Source: Actinoplanes subtropicus (lineage in GTDB: Bacteria; Actinomycetota; Actinomycetes; Mycobacteriales; Micromonosporaceae). From it: DNA of 64,000 nt. The notes under the pieces were generated by a model. It was not told the origin of the DNA, ran no database searches, and saw nothing but the letters and a program-made list of their open reading frames with translations. Shown in pieces: positions 7,263 to 15,973 of the stretch (position 1 is the stretch's first letter; every line of letters starts with the position of its first letter). Both the position numbers and the translations under genes were made by a program. The DNA lies in the NCBI RefSeq assembly GCF_000721705.1, contig NZ_JOJL01000029.1:1-64000 (forward strand). Reading direction: 5' to 3'.

Positions 7263-8123
7263 CTATCGAATCAGCTTGGAGAGACGGCGGTCTGCCAGGG
7301 GTTTGCCACCCGTCTGACACGTAGCGCAATACTGCAGTGACTTGTCGGCGAAGGACACCTCACGCACGGTGTCTCCGCAGACCGGGCAAGGCAAACCGGT
7401 ACGCGCGTGCACCCGCATGCCCGCCCTCTTCTCGCCCTTGAGCTCGGCCGCCTTCTGCCCCACCGAGCGGGCCACCGCGTCGGTCTCCACCTCGCGCATC
7501 GCCGTGTACAGCGCGTTCATCTGCTCATCCGTGATCTTCCCGGTGAGCGCGAAGGGCGACATCTTGGCCACATGCAGGATCTCGTCGGAGTACGCGTTGC
7601 CGATGCCGGCGAGCACCTCCTGATCGGTGAGCACGCCCTTGATCTGGCCGTTGCGGGAGCGGATGCGCTCGGCGAACTCGGCCTCGGTGACGGCCAGCGC
7701 ATCCGGCCCAAGCCGGGACACGCCGGGCACCTCGGCCGGGTCACGGACCAGGTAGGCGGCCAGCGACTTCTGCGTACCGGCCTCGGTCAGGTCGAAACCG
7801 GAGCCGTCGTCGAGCCGCATCCGCAGGGCGATCGGGCCGCTGCCGGGCTTGAGCGGCGCCGGCGACTTGAACGAGTCGCGGTAGTGCAACCACCCGGCCC
7901 GGGCCAGGTGAACGACCAGGTGCAGGTCGTCGCCGAGGCCGATGTCCAGGAATTTGCCATGCCGGCCGGCGTCGCGGACCTTCATCCCGGCGACGGCGGA
8001 GGCGGGCGGGTCAAACGTCTTCAGCGCGCTGAAGGAGGAGACCTCCAGGCGCTCCACGGTGTGGCCGACCGCGCGCTCACGCAGATAGGCCGCGAGCGCC
8101 TCGACCTCGGGGAGTTCGGGCAC
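7263..8123 (-). CDS. Formamidopyrimidine-DNA glycosylase / Nei-type DNA repair glycosylase
   Basis: 286 residues. The start is fixed at GTG 8121-8123 because the family needs Pro as the residue after the initiator (PELPEVEAL). Pro acts as the nucleophile and Glu as a catalytic partner. A GRHGKFLD segment holds the conserved Lys. The C-terminus carries a zinc finger CPVC...CATC (near residues 250-275) used for DNA binding. The enzyme removes oxidised bases and cleaves at the abasic site. Several Fpg/Nei paralogs occur per actinomycete and I cannot assign substrate specificity. Its start is only 25 nt from the divergent glycosyltransferase gene, so the two share a promoter region. Confidence 0.88.
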   Translation of the reverse strand: MPELPEVEALAAYLRERAVGHTVERLEVSSFSALKTFDPPASAVAGMKVRDAGRHGKFLDIGLGDDLHLVVHLARAGWLHYRDSFKSPAPLKPGSGPIALRMRLDDGSGFDLTEAGTQKSLAAYLVRDPAEVPGVSRLGPDALAVTEAEFAERIRSRNGQIKGVLTDQEVLAGIGNAYSDEILHVAKMSPFALTGKITDEQMNALYTAMREVETDAVARSVGQKAAELKGEKRAGMRVHARTGLPCPVCGDTVREVSFADKSLQYCATCQTGGKPLADRRLSKLIR

Positions 8124-8148
8124 GCCCTCAACGGTAGCGTTTCCCGGC

Positions 8149-9324
8149 GTGAAGGTGGTCGTCGCGCACAACCGCTATCGAGAGGCGATCCCCTCCGGGG
8201 AGAACGTCATCGTGGACACCGAGATCGCGCAGCTACGCGCGGCCGGTGTCGAGGTGCTGCCGTTCCAGCGCAGCTCGGATTCGATCGGGCAACTCCCGGC
8301 CGCGCAGAAGGTGCTGCTGCCGCTCTCGCCGATCTACGGCCGGGCCGCCCAGCAGGACCTGGCCCGGCTGCTCGCCGCCGAGCGCCCGGACGTGGTGCAC
8401 CTGCACAACCCGTACCCGCTGCTGTCACCCTGGGTGATCCGGACGGCGCACGCGCACGGCGTCCCGGTGATCCAGACCGTGCACAACTACCGGCAGGTCT
8501 GCTCCTCCGGGCTGTACTTCCGGGACGGGCACAACTGCCAGGACTGCCGCGGCAGGCTGCTCGGCTGGCCGGCCGTTCAGCACAAGTGCTATCGCGGGTC
8601 GGCGGCGCAGAGCGCGCTGATGGCCACCACGCTGGCGGTGCACCGGCCGACCTGGCACTCGGTCGACCGGTTCGTGGCGCTGACCGACCGGATAGCGGCG
8701 CACCTGCGCGACTACGGCATCCCGGAGGACCGGATCGTGGTGAAGCCGAACGGCCTGCCCGATCCGGGCGAGCCCACGGCGATCGGCGAGGGTTTCCTGT
8801 ACGCCGCCCGGCTCTCCCCGGAGAAGGGGCTGGCCCTGCTGCTCGACGCCTGGCAACGGCACCCGGACGGCTCGCTCGGCCCGCTCCGGATCGCCGGCGA
8901 CGGCGAGTTGCGGCCGCTCGCCGAGAGGGCCGCGGCCGACCGCTCGGATGTCACCTATCTCGGCGTGCTCGATCGCGCCGGGGTGGACGAGGCACGGCGC
9001 GCGTCGGCGGTCGTGCTGGCCACCTCGACCTGGAACGACGTGCTGCCCACGGTGATCCTCGAGGCGATGGCGAACGGCCGGCCCGTGCTGGGTACCGCGG
9101 TCGGCGGGATCCCGTATTTGGTCGGGGACGAGGCGGGCTGGCTGGTCGAACCGGAGCCGGCGGCCCTGGCCGCGGCGCTGCCGGTCGCCCGGGACGAGGC
9201 CGCGGCGCGTGCCCCGTCCGCCCGAAGGCGCTATTTACGCGATTTCCACCCCGACGTGCTCACCGAGCGGTTACTTGAGATTTACCGGGGAATCACAGCG
9301 AACTCTGATCATACGCCCAGGTAG
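8149..9324 (+). CDS. GT4-family glycosyltransferase
   Basis: 391 residues from GTG at 8149. This is a GT-B fold: the N-terminal acceptor domain includes HLHNPYPLLSPWVI and a cysteine-rich stretch (CSSGLYF...CQDCRG...HKCYR), and the C-terminal nucleotide-sugar domain includes FLYAARLSPEKGL and the EX7E signature around E305 (ILEAMANGRPVLGTAVGG). It is a cytoplasmic or membrane-associated retaining transferase that probably adds a sugar to a lipid-linked or capsular acceptor. It is divergent from the Fpg gene and followed 19 nt later by the arylsulfotransferase-like gene, which suggests co-transcription. The donor sugar cannot be read from the sequence. Confidence 0.87.
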   Translation: MKVVVAHNRYREAIPSGENVIVDTEIAQLRAAGVEVLPFQRSSDSIGQLPAAQKVLLPLSPIYGRAAQQDLARLLAAERPDVVHLHNPYPLLSPWVIRTAHAHGVPVIQTVHNYRQVCSSGLYFRDGHNCQDCRGRLLGWPAVQHKCYRGSAAQSALMATTLAVHRPTWHSVDRFVALTDRIAAHLRDYGIPEDRIVVKPNGLPDPGEPTAIGEGFLYAARLSPEKGLALLLDAWQRHPDGSLGPLRIAGDGELRPLAERAAADRSDVTYLGVLDRAGVDEARRASAVVLATSTWNDVLPTVILEAMANGRPVLGTAVGGIPYLVGDEAGWLVEPEPAALAAALPVARDEAAARAPSARRRYLRDFHPDVLTERLLEIYRGITANSDHTPR

Positions 9325-9343
9325 ATCTTGAGCGGCGTGGGGA

Positions 9344-10900
9344 ATGGTGGGGCCCGTGACCGAATCAACCCGCGTCTCCCGACGAAAACTGCTGCTCGGC
9401 GTGGGTGGCGCCGCCGCGATCGGGGTGGCCGGCGGTGGGCTTGGCTACGCGCTCGGCCACCAGGACACCGACCAGACCGACAAAACCGATAAGTCAGTCG
9501 GGGCGACCGAGGCCGCCCAGGCCGGCCCGCCGAAATACCGCTCCCGCCCCGACCTGCGCACCCTGCCGGACGTCACGATCACGACGGCGGCGAACGGAAC
9601 GGTGCCCGGCTACATCTGCCTGACCCCGGCCGCGGGCAGCGGGCTGTGGGGGCCGCTCATGGTCGACGAGAAGGGCTCGCCGGTCTGGTTCAAAAAGGTG
9701 CCCGACCCGGCCACCGTGGCGATCGACTTCAAGGTCCAGCAGTACCGGAACAAGCCCGTGCTGACCTGGTGGGAGGGGACCATCGGGGGCACCGGCGGGC
9801 AGGGCGTGGGCCAGGGCGAGTTCGTGATCGCCGACCAGTCGTACCGGGAGATCACTCGGGTACGGGCGGCCGGCACCGACCAGGCCGACCAGCACGACTT
9901 CGTGATCACGCCGCGGAACACGGCGCTGTTCTGGGTGTACGAGCCGCTGCCGTGGGACCTGACCGCCCTGGGCGGCCCGAAGGACGGCGTGCTGCACGAC
10001 GGCGTGATCCAGGAGGTCGACATCGCCACCGGCAAGCTGCTGTTCCAGTGGCGCGCGCACGAGCATGTCGGCCTCGACGAGTCGTACGCTCCGCTGCCCC
10101 AGGGCGACTCGGCCCACCTGCCGTACGACTTCTTCCACGCCAACTCGGTCGGGCTCGCCGCGGACGGCAACGTGATCGCCTCGTCCCGGCACACCTGGAC
10201 CACGTACAAGATCAATCACAGCACCGGCAAGGTCATGTGGCGGCTGGGCGGCAAGAAATCCGACTTCACCATCGAGGACAAGGCGAAGTTCGCCTGGCAG
10301 CACGACTTCCGGCAGCGGCGGGACGGCACGTACAGCGTCTTCGACAACGGCAACGGCGTCACCAAGGTGCACGACTACTCGCGCGGCCTGGTGATGAAGC
10401 TGGACGAGGCGGCCCGCACGGCGAAGTTCGTGGCCGAGTACGTCCACCCGGACAAGCTGTCGGCGCCGACCCAGGGCTGCTTCCGGGAACTGGCCGACGG
10501 CGGCGCGTTCATCGGCTGGGGACAGATGCCCTACTTCACCGAGCACAACGCGGACGGCACCGTCCGCCTCGCCGGCCACCTGCCGCTGGACAACCAGTCG
10601 TACCGCGCCTACAAGGTCGACTGGACCGGCCTGCCGCTCGACCAGCCGGCCCTCGGCCTGCGCGTGGAGAACGGCAACGTCATCGTCAGCGCCAGCTGGA
10701 ACGGCACCACGAAGGTGACCAAGTGGCGAGCCCGCTCCGGCACCCAGCCCGGCGCTCTGGCCGGCACGATCGAGGCCCCGCGCTCCGGCTTCGAAACCAC
10801 GCTGACCATCCAGGGCACCCCCGAGTACGTGGTCGCCGAGGCCCTCGACCCGACCGGCACCGTCCTGGGCGTCTCCTCCGCCATCCCGGTCCGGGTCTAA
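9344..10900 (+). CDS. Arylsulfotransferase-family (ASST-like) protein, Tat-exported
   Basis: 518 residues from ATG 9344, with a GTG at 9356 equally possible. The N-terminus holds a twin-arginine signal, SRRKLLLG, followed by a hydrophobic stretch, so the folded protein is probably exported by Tat. The rest is a beta-propeller with ASST-family segments: HDFVITPRNTALFWVYEP, IATGKLLFQWRAHEH, FFHANSVGLAADGNVIASS, KVMWRLGGKK, FAWQHDFRQRRDGTYSVFDN. In the family a periplasmic His accepts sulfate from a phenolic sulfate. Candidate histidines are in FHANS and WQHD. Actual sulfotransfer is not shown here. It follows the GT4 gene and ends in a 4-nt convergent overlap with the CDP-alcohol phosphotransferase gene. 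Confidence 0.8.
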   Translation: MVGPVTESTRVSRRKLLLGVGGAAAIGVAGGGLGYALGHQDTDQTDKTDKSVGATEAAQAGPPKYRSRPDLRTLPDVTITTAANGTVPGYICLTPAAGSGLWGPLMVDEKGSPVWFKKVPDPATVAIDFKVQQYRNKPVLTWWEGTIGGTGGQGVGQGEFVIADQSYREITRVRAAGTDQADQHDFVITPRNTALFWVYEPLPWDLTALGGPKDGVLHDGVIQEVDIATGKLLFQWRAHEHVGLDESYAPLPQGDSAHLPYDFFHANSVGLAADGNVIASSRHTWTTYKINHSTGKVMWRLGGKKSDFTIEDKAKFAWQHDFRQRRDGTYSVFDNGNGVTKVHDYSRGLVMKLDEAARTAKFVAEYVHPDKLSAPTQGCFRELADGGAFIGWGQMPYFTEHNADGTVRLAGHLPLDNQSYRAYKVDWTGLPLDQPALGLRVENGNVIVSASWNGTTKVTKWRARSGTQPGALAGTIEAPRSGFETTLTIQGTPEYVVAEALDPTGTVLGVSSAIPVRV

Positions 10901-11718
10901 CCCCGCAGGGCCTGGCGGGCCGAGAACACCACGCTGGCGGCGAGGAAGGCGGCGTTCACCAGGGTGAACAGGCCCACAAACCAGATTGTCCACTGTGGGG
11001 CGACGGTCAGCACGACTCCGGCCAGGGCGATCACGGCGCCGTAGTCGCGGACGAGCTTGACCAGGCGGACGGGCAGGGAGCGGCTGCTCACCATGCTGGC
11101 CGCCTGCTCGCCGCCCTGCATGACTGAAGTCACCAGGTTGACCATCCAGGTGCCGGCGAACGCCGCCAGCAGCCACGCCGGGGTGTCCGACACCTGTGCC
11201 TTCGCCGTTGCGGCCAGCGCCGAGACCAGCGAGATCTGCACCGCCACGTCGCACAGCACATCGAGGCGGCCGCCGGCCGCGCTCGCCTGGTGGGTGACCC
11301 GGGCCAGCTGCCCGTCGGAGCAGTCGAACGCGTACGCCAACTGCCAGCCGATCAGCGCGAGCAGTCCGATCGGCCAGGCCCAGACGTGGCCGCCCGCCAC
11401 CGGAGCGGCCGTCGCGATCACCACGAACGAGACCAGGCAACCGAGGCCCAGGTTGAACACCGTCAGCACCGAGGGCGCCAACCCCCTTTTGTGCGCCTGC
11501 ACCGCTATCCGGGCACCAATCCGCTGGCTGATCGCCTCGCTGTACAGACCGCCCCCGCGATTCACGGCGTAATAGTCGGCCGCGGTCGGCGTACCCGCAA
11601 GGTCTGCGGAACCATTCGGAATGCCGGCGGACGCCGACGGATCGGGCCCACGACCCTGCTCGGGCGCGGGTTTTGCCTGGCCTTGGCCAGGGTCAGTGGT
11701 CTTCGAGGGCTTGGGCAT
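10897..11718 (-). CDS. CDP-alcohol phosphatidyltransferase-family membrane enzyme
   Basis: 273 residues with a flexible Pro/Gly-rich N-terminus (1-45) and several membrane helices. The family signature D-x2-D-G-x2-A-R-x8-G-x3-D-x3-D is complete: D132, D135, G136, A139, R140, G149, D153 and D157. The family moves a phospho-alcohol from a CDP-linked donor to an alcohol acceptor at the membrane. The start ATG overlaps the end of the dehydrogenase gene by 26 nt, and that gene overlaps the nucleotidyltransferase gene by 13 nt, so all three are one translation-coupled unit. The actual donor and acceptor are unknown; the partners suggest a phospho-polyol group. Confidence 0.86.
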   Translation of the reverse strand: MPKPSKTTDPGQGQAKPAPEQGRGPDPSASAGIPNGSADLAGTPTAADYYAVNRGGGLYSEAISQRIGARIAVQAHKRGLAPSVLTVFNLGLGCLVSFVVIATAAPVAGGHVWAWPIGLLALIGWQLAYAFDCSDGQLARVTHQASAAGGRLDVLCDVAVQISLVSALAATAKAQVSDTPAWLLAAFAGTWMVNLVTSVMQGGEQAASMVSSRSLPVRLVKLVRDYGAVIALAGVVLTVAPQWTIWFVGLFTLVNAAFLAASVVFSARQALRG

Positions 11719-12754
11719 ACTCGGCCAGCTTCCGGCTGATCTCGTCGTGCGTCATCGCGAGGTGTTCGAGGATCGTGTAGCGGTCGGGGCGCGTGCGCGG
11801 GGCGAACGCGACGGCCTCGACGAACTGCTCGTCGTTCAGCCCGACGTCCTGGGGGAGGCGCGGCAACTGGTGCCGGCCCAGGCAGTCGGACATCTGGGTG
11901 AAGCGGCGCTCGTCGCCGCGCAGGAACGTGCAGAACAGGGCGCCCAGCCCGGCCAGCTCACCGTGCGAGCCGGTGCCCGGGAAGAGCGCGTCGACGGCGT
12001 GCATGATCTCGTGGCAGCCGCCGCTGGCCGGCCGGCTGCTGCCGCAGACCGCCATGGCCAGGCCGCTGGAGATCAGCGCCTCGGCGAGCACGGTGACGAA
12101 CGCGTCGTCGCTCATGTCGCCCGGCATGGTCAGAATCGCCTCGGCGCCCATCCGGGCCAGCGACGCGGCCAGGCCGTCGACCGGCTCGCCGCGCATCTCG
12201 CGGGCCAGTTCCCAGTCGGCGAGCGCGCTGATGTTGCTGATCACGTCGCCGACGCCGCCGCGGTTGACCCGGTCCGGCCCGGTCTCCACGAAGTCCAGGT
12301 CGACGATGACGCCGAACGGGATGTGGACGCCGTACGAGCCCTTGATCCCGTCGTTGACCAGGCTGGCCACCGGGGAGCCGATGCCGTCGTTGGCGAGGCT
12401 GGTGGCCACCGAGATCATCGGCAGGCCCCAGCGGTTGGCCGCGTACTTCGCCGTGTCGATCGTGGTGCCGCCGCCGATGCCGACGACCGCGTCGTAGTTG
12501 CGGGCGCGCAGCTTCGCGGCGAGTTCGAGCGCCGCGTCGAGGGTGCCGCCGGCGGTGGTGTAGATGTCGGCCGAGCCGAGATTCGGACGGATGAGGTTGA
12601 CCACCCGTTCACCCAGGCCCGGGCCGACCACGACCGCGACGTCGCCACCCGCGGAGATCCGGCCGTCGGAGAGGATCCGCGCGAGGTCGGCGACCGCGCC
12701 GCGGCGGACCTCCAAGTGCAGCGGCGTCTGGATGGTGCGGGCTAGTAGCGGCAT
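11693..12754 (-). CDS. sn-glycerol-1-phosphate dehydrogenase-like enzyme (AraM/EgsA family)
   Basis: 353 residues in the Fe/Zn-alcohol dehydrogenase superfamily. The nucleotide-binding motif GIGGGTTIDTAKY spans about 92-104, followed by SLANDGIGSPVAS, the family's substrate-pocket segment. Candidate metal ligands are D170 (GGVGDVISN), H248 (GGCHEIMHAVD) and H264 (GSHGELAGLG). The family reduces dihydroxyacetone phosphate to sn-glycerol 1-phosphate with NAD(P)H. In archaea this makes the lipid backbone; in some bacteria it feeds unusual phosphoglycerol compounds. It sits between a nucleotidyltransferase and a CDP-alcohol phosphotransferase with overlapping ends, so all three probably act in one pathway. 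A related polyol phosphate is an alternative substrate. Confidence 0.82.
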   Translation of the reverse strand: MPLLARTIQTPLHLEVRRGAVADLARILSDGRISAGGDVAVVVGPGLGERVVNLIRPNLGSADIYTTAGGTLDAALELAAKLRARNYDAVVGIGGGTTIDTAKYAANRWGLPMISVATSLANDGIGSPVASLVNDGIKGSYGVHIPFGVIVDLDFVETGPDRVNRGGVGDVISNISALADWELAREMRGEPVDGLAASLARMGAEAILTMPGDMSDDAFVTVLAEALISSGLAMAVCGSSRPASGGCHEIMHAVDALFPGTGSHGELAGLGALFCTFLRGDERRFTQMSDCLGRHQLPRLPQDVGLNDEQFVEAVAFAPRTRPDRYTILEHLAMTHDEISRKLAEYAQALEDH

Positions 12755-13473
12755 GCGATGTCCCGCGCCCTTGCCAGGTCCTCGTGGTTGTCGACCTCGA
12801 CCCAGCTGACCTCGCCGATCGTGACCCCGCGGACCTCGCCACCGCGGTCCGCGTACTCCTGGAAGCCGTCCTCGTAGTAGCGGTTCGGGTCGAGCTCCCA
12901 GGTGGCCTTGAGGGCGTCGGCCAGCCCGCCGGCCGTCGACGGCTCGATGATGGTGGCCCCGATGTACTCGCCGGACGCCGCCGACGGGTCCATCAGCTTC
13001 GTGATCCTGGTCAGCTGTCCTTCGGCGTTGAAGACAGTCTTCATCTCCTCGTCGGCCAACTTCTTCCGGTCGTCGATGGCGAGCAGGACGGCCGGACCAC
13101 GATTCGCCAGGAGGGTGTGCTCCACGCTCACGGGATGCACCGTGTCGCCATTGACCATCAATGCGCCCCGCGCGAAGTGGTCACGGGCGAGCCAGAGGGA
13201 GTAGGCGTTGTTCCATTCCTCGGCCTTGTCGTTGTGCACCAGGCTGATCTTTACGCCGTATTTCTCCTGGAAGGCCGGGACACGCTCCTCGACCGCGTCG
13301 GCGCGATAGCCCACCACGATCGTCACCTCGGAGAGTCCGGCCGCGGCGAGGTTGCGCAGCGAAATGTCCATGATCGTGGCGTCACCGTCCACCGTGACGA
13401 GCGCCTTGGGCAGGGCGTCCGTGTAGGGACGCAGCCTGCGGCCGGCGCCGGCCGCGAGAACGAGTCCGATCAT
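12742..13473 (-). CDS. Sugar/alcohol-phosphate nucleotidyltransferase (LicC-like)
   Basis: 243 residues. The start ATG at 13471-13473 has AAGGAG seven bases upstream. The N-terminal pyrophosphorylase motif LVLAAGAGRRLRPYTDALPK binds NTP, and ITIVVGY-type and EEWNNAYSLWLA segments plus ALMVNGDTV resemble LicC-type phosphocholine cytidylyltransferases (NN-x-YS). It should activate a phosphorylated alcohol or sugar with CTP or another NTP. Its product would be a natural donor for the CDP-alcohol phosphotransferase two genes downstream. Substrate assignment is inference. The intergenic region with the divergent aminotransferase start is 125 bp. Confidence 0.8.
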   Translation of the reverse strand: MIGLVLAAGAGRRLRPYTDALPKALVTVDGDATIMDISLRNLAAAGLSEVTIVVGYRADAVEERVPAFQEKYGVKISLVHNDKAEEWNNAYSLWLARDHFARGALMVNGDTVHPVSVEHTLLANRGPAVLLAIDDRKKLADEEMKTVFNAEGQLTRITKLMDPSAASGEYIGATIIEPSTAGGLADALKATWELDPNRYYEDGFQEYADRGGEVRGVTIGEVSWVEVDNHEDLARARDIACRY

Positions 13474-13598
13474 GAAACAACTCCTTAACGACGGGTTACG
13501 CGAAGCTGTGACTGCGAGGATAACCATCGGTATCTCAACGTCCGGATCCGGCCGAGGCAGCGGAAAATGCGCTGGAGACTGCTCGTAAGCTGTTGGGC

Positions 13599-14708
13599 AT
13601 GACCGCTGAGCAGCTGATCTCCTTCGCCCGTGGCGCTCCGTCGCTGGACATCATCGACGTCGAGGGCCTCAAGGCCGCCGCCGCGCGAGCCTTCGACGCC
13701 GACCCCGCCGGCATGACCGCCTATGGCACGTCCGTCGGGTATGTCCCGCTGCGCAAGTGGATCGCGGAGAAGCACGGCGTCTCGGCCGACCAGGTCATCG
13801 TGACGAACGGGTCGCTGCAGGCCGACGCCTTCCTGTTCAACCACCTGGTCCAGCCGGGCGACACGGTGATCGTCGAGAAGCCGACCTACGATCGTACGCT
13901 GCTCAGCCTGCAGAACCTCGGCGCCAAGGTGCACCAGGTGACGCTCCGTGAGGACGGTATCGACACCGACGAGCTGCGCGCGCTGCTGGAGTCCGGCGTA
14001 CGCCCCAAGCTCGCGCACATCATCCCGAACTATCAGAACCCGGCCGGCATCACGCTCTCCGAGCAGAAGCGGCGCGACCTGCTCGCCCTCGCGGTCGAGT
14101 ACGGCTTCACCATCTTCGAGGACGACCCGTATGTGGACATCCGGTTCCGCGGCGACGCCCTGCCCTCGATGCTGTCGATGGCTGCATCGTCAGACGAGGT
14201 GAAGAACGCGGTGGTGCACGCGTCGAGCTTCACCAAGACGGTGTGCCCCGGCGTCCGCGTCGGCTACCTGGTCGGCCCGGCCGCGCTGATCGACGCGATC
14301 GCCAAGAAGGCCACCAACCTATACATCTCGCCCGGCATGGTGTCCGAGGCGATCGTGCACCAGTTCTGCGTCTCGGGCGACATCGAGCGGTCCGTCCGTA
14401 CGGTCAGCACCGCCCTCGCCGAGCGCGCCTCGGTTCTCGCCGACTCGCTGCGCAAGCACATCCCCGGCGCGACCTTCACCGAGCCGGACGGCGGCTACTT
14501 CCTCTGGGTCGACCTGCCCGAGGAGGTGGACGTGGACAAGCTCTTCCCGGCCGCGATGAAGAAGGGCGTCGCTATCGTCAAGGGGACGGACTTCCTGCTC
14601 GACGGCGGGAAGAGCTCAGTTCGCCTGGCGTTCTCGGCGGTCACGGTGGACCAGATCGACGAGGGTGTCCGGCGCCTGGCCGCGGCCATCGACGAGGTCC
14701 GGGCCTAG
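13599..14708 (+). CDS. PLP-dependent aminotransferase, class I/II (fold type I)
   Basis: 369 residues from ATG 13599 (a TTG lies two codons upstream). Fold-type I features: GYVPLRKWIAE, TNGSLQADAFLF, ENPTY-like VEKPTYDRTL, PNYQNPAGITLS, the Asp/Tyr pair in FEDDPYVDIRF, and the Schiff-base lysine K213 in HASSFTKTVCPG. It is most like 2-aminoadipate or MocR-derived aminotransferases that lack the DNA-binding domain. Substrate unknown. It is divergent from the nucleotidyltransferase-dehydrogenase-CDP-alcohol unit, whose pathway might need an amino-alcohol, but that link is only positional. A strong hairpin follows the stop. Confidence 0.87.
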   Translation: MTAEQLISFARGAPSLDIIDVEGLKAAAARAFDADPAGMTAYGTSVGYVPLRKWIAEKHGVSADQVIVTNGSLQADAFLFNHLVQPGDTVIVEKPTYDRTLLSLQNLGAKVHQVTLREDGIDTDELRALLESGVRPKLAHIIPNYQNPAGITLSEQKRRDLLALAVEYGFTIFEDDPYVDIRFRGDALPSMLSMAASSDEVKNAVVHASSFTKTVCPGVRVGYLVGPAALIDAIAKKATNLYISPGMVSEAIVHQFCVSGDIERSVRTVSTALAERASVLADSLRKHIPGATFTEPDGGYFLWVDLPEEVDVDKLFPAAMKKGVAIVKGTDFLLDGGKSSVRLAFSAVTVDQIDEGVRRLAAAIDEVRA

Positions 14709-14720
14709 GTTGTCCGGCCG

Positions 14721-14750
14721 GCCGGGCGGGATCGGGTGATCCCGCCCGGC
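14721..14750 (+). terminator. Terminator hairpin after the aminotransferase gene
   Basis: A perfect 13-bp stem, GCCGGGCGGGATC (14721-14733) and GATCCCGCCCGGC (14738-14750), has a GGGT loop. It begins 12 nt after the stop codon. There is no T tract, as is usual for GC-rich actinomycete terminators. Confidence 0.7.
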
Positions 14751-14809
14751 TCGCGCCTGACGGTGAGCTAGCCTCTGCGGGCCCGGTCATGCGGTTTGGG
14801 GAGGTCAAG

Positions 14810-15931
14810 ATGAGCGAGCGTGAGCCCGGCACGAGCCGGCCGAAGCCGCTGCAGCGTGCCTTTGCCGTTCCGGTGCGGGCCATGAACCGCTTCCGCGGGA
14901 CGACCGGCGAGGTGCCCGACGGCGCCAACCGCCGGCGCACCGCGAGTGCGGTGGTCGACTGCGGGGTGTATGTGGCCGGCAAGCGCCTGGCCGGCTACTT
15001 CACGCCGGACGAGGCGCTGCGGGAGGCCTGCTCGCACGAGGACGGCTTCGTCTGGCTCGGCCTGCACGAGCCCGGCGAGGAGGAGATGACCGAGATCGCG
15101 CAGACGTACGGGCTGCACGAACTCGCCGTCGAGGACGCGGTCAAGGCCGAGCAGCGCCCCAAGCTGGAGAATTTCGGCACCGTGCACTTCCTGGTCATGC
15201 GCACCGCCCGGTACGTGCCGCACCACGAGATCACCGAGACGTCCCAGGTGGTCGAGACCGGGCAAATGATGATCTTCGTGGGCGAGCAGTTCGTGATCAC
15301 GGTCCGGCACGGCGACGCCTCCGAGCTCGGTTCGGTGCGCGCCGACCTGGAGACCGCCCGGGCCGCGCTGCTCGAGCAGGGGCCGTGGGCGGTGGCGTAC
15401 GCGGTGACCGACCGAGTGGTCGACCACTACATCACGGTCGCCGACCAGGTCGAGGCCGATCTCGACATCATCGAGGAGGGCGTCTTCTCTCGCGGCGCGG
15501 GCAGCCCGATTCAGGCCATCTATCAGATGAAGCGGGAACTGGTGGAGTTCCGCCGGGCGGTAGTGCCGCTGCAACGCCCGCTGGCGACGCTCGTCGCGCT
15601 GGTGCCCAAGCGGATCGGCAAGTACTTCCGCGACGTTCAGGACCATTTGACGCGCACGGTCGAGCAGGTCTCCTCCTTCGACGACCTGCTCAACTCGATC
15701 CTGCAGGCGCGGCTGGCCCAGGTGTCGGTCGACCAGAACAACGACATGCGCAAGATCGCCGCCTGGGCCGGTATCGCCACGGTCTGGACCGCGGCGGCCG
15801 GTGTGTACGGTATGAATTTTAAGCATATGCCGGAATTGAAATGGCTGTATAGCTATCCGGCCTGGTGGGCAATCAGCCTGCTGGCGTCCTACCTGCTGTA
15901 CCGGGCGTTCCGCCGGAACGGCTGGCTTTAG
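14810..15931 (+). CDS. corA: CorA-family magnesium/cobalt transporter
   Basis: 373 residues from ATG 14810, preceded by GGGGAGG at a good distance; an in-frame ATG at 14789 is less well placed. A large cytoplasmic N-terminal domain with long helices (about residues 60-300) precedes two C-terminal membrane helices. The family's selectivity motif is present as YGMNF at the end of the first helix. The short loop after it lacks the common MPE form and reads KHMPELKW. It forms a pentameric Mg2+ (Co2+, Ni2+) channel. No regulatory RNA is visible in the 60 bp upstream. Confidence 0.88.
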   Translation: MSEREPGTSRPKPLQRAFAVPVRAMNRFRGTTGEVPDGANRRRTASAVVDCGVYVAGKRLAGYFTPDEALREACSHEDGFVWLGLHEPGEEEMTEIAQTYGLHELAVEDAVKAEQRPKLENFGTVHFLVMRTARYVPHHEITETSQVVETGQMMIFVGEQFVITVRHGDASELGSVRADLETARAALLEQGPWAVAYAVTDRVVDHYITVADQVEADLDIIEEGVFSRGAGSPIQAIYQMKRELVEFRRAVVPLQRPLATLVALVPKRIGKYFRDVQDHLTRTVEQVSSFDDLLNSILQARLAQVSVDQNNDMRKIAAWAGIATVWTAAAGVYGMNFKHMPELKWLYSYPAWWAISLLASYLLYRAFRRNGWL

Positions 15932-15973
15932 GGGGTCCCCCCAGCCATCGACGCGGACCCCTAGAGTGACAGC

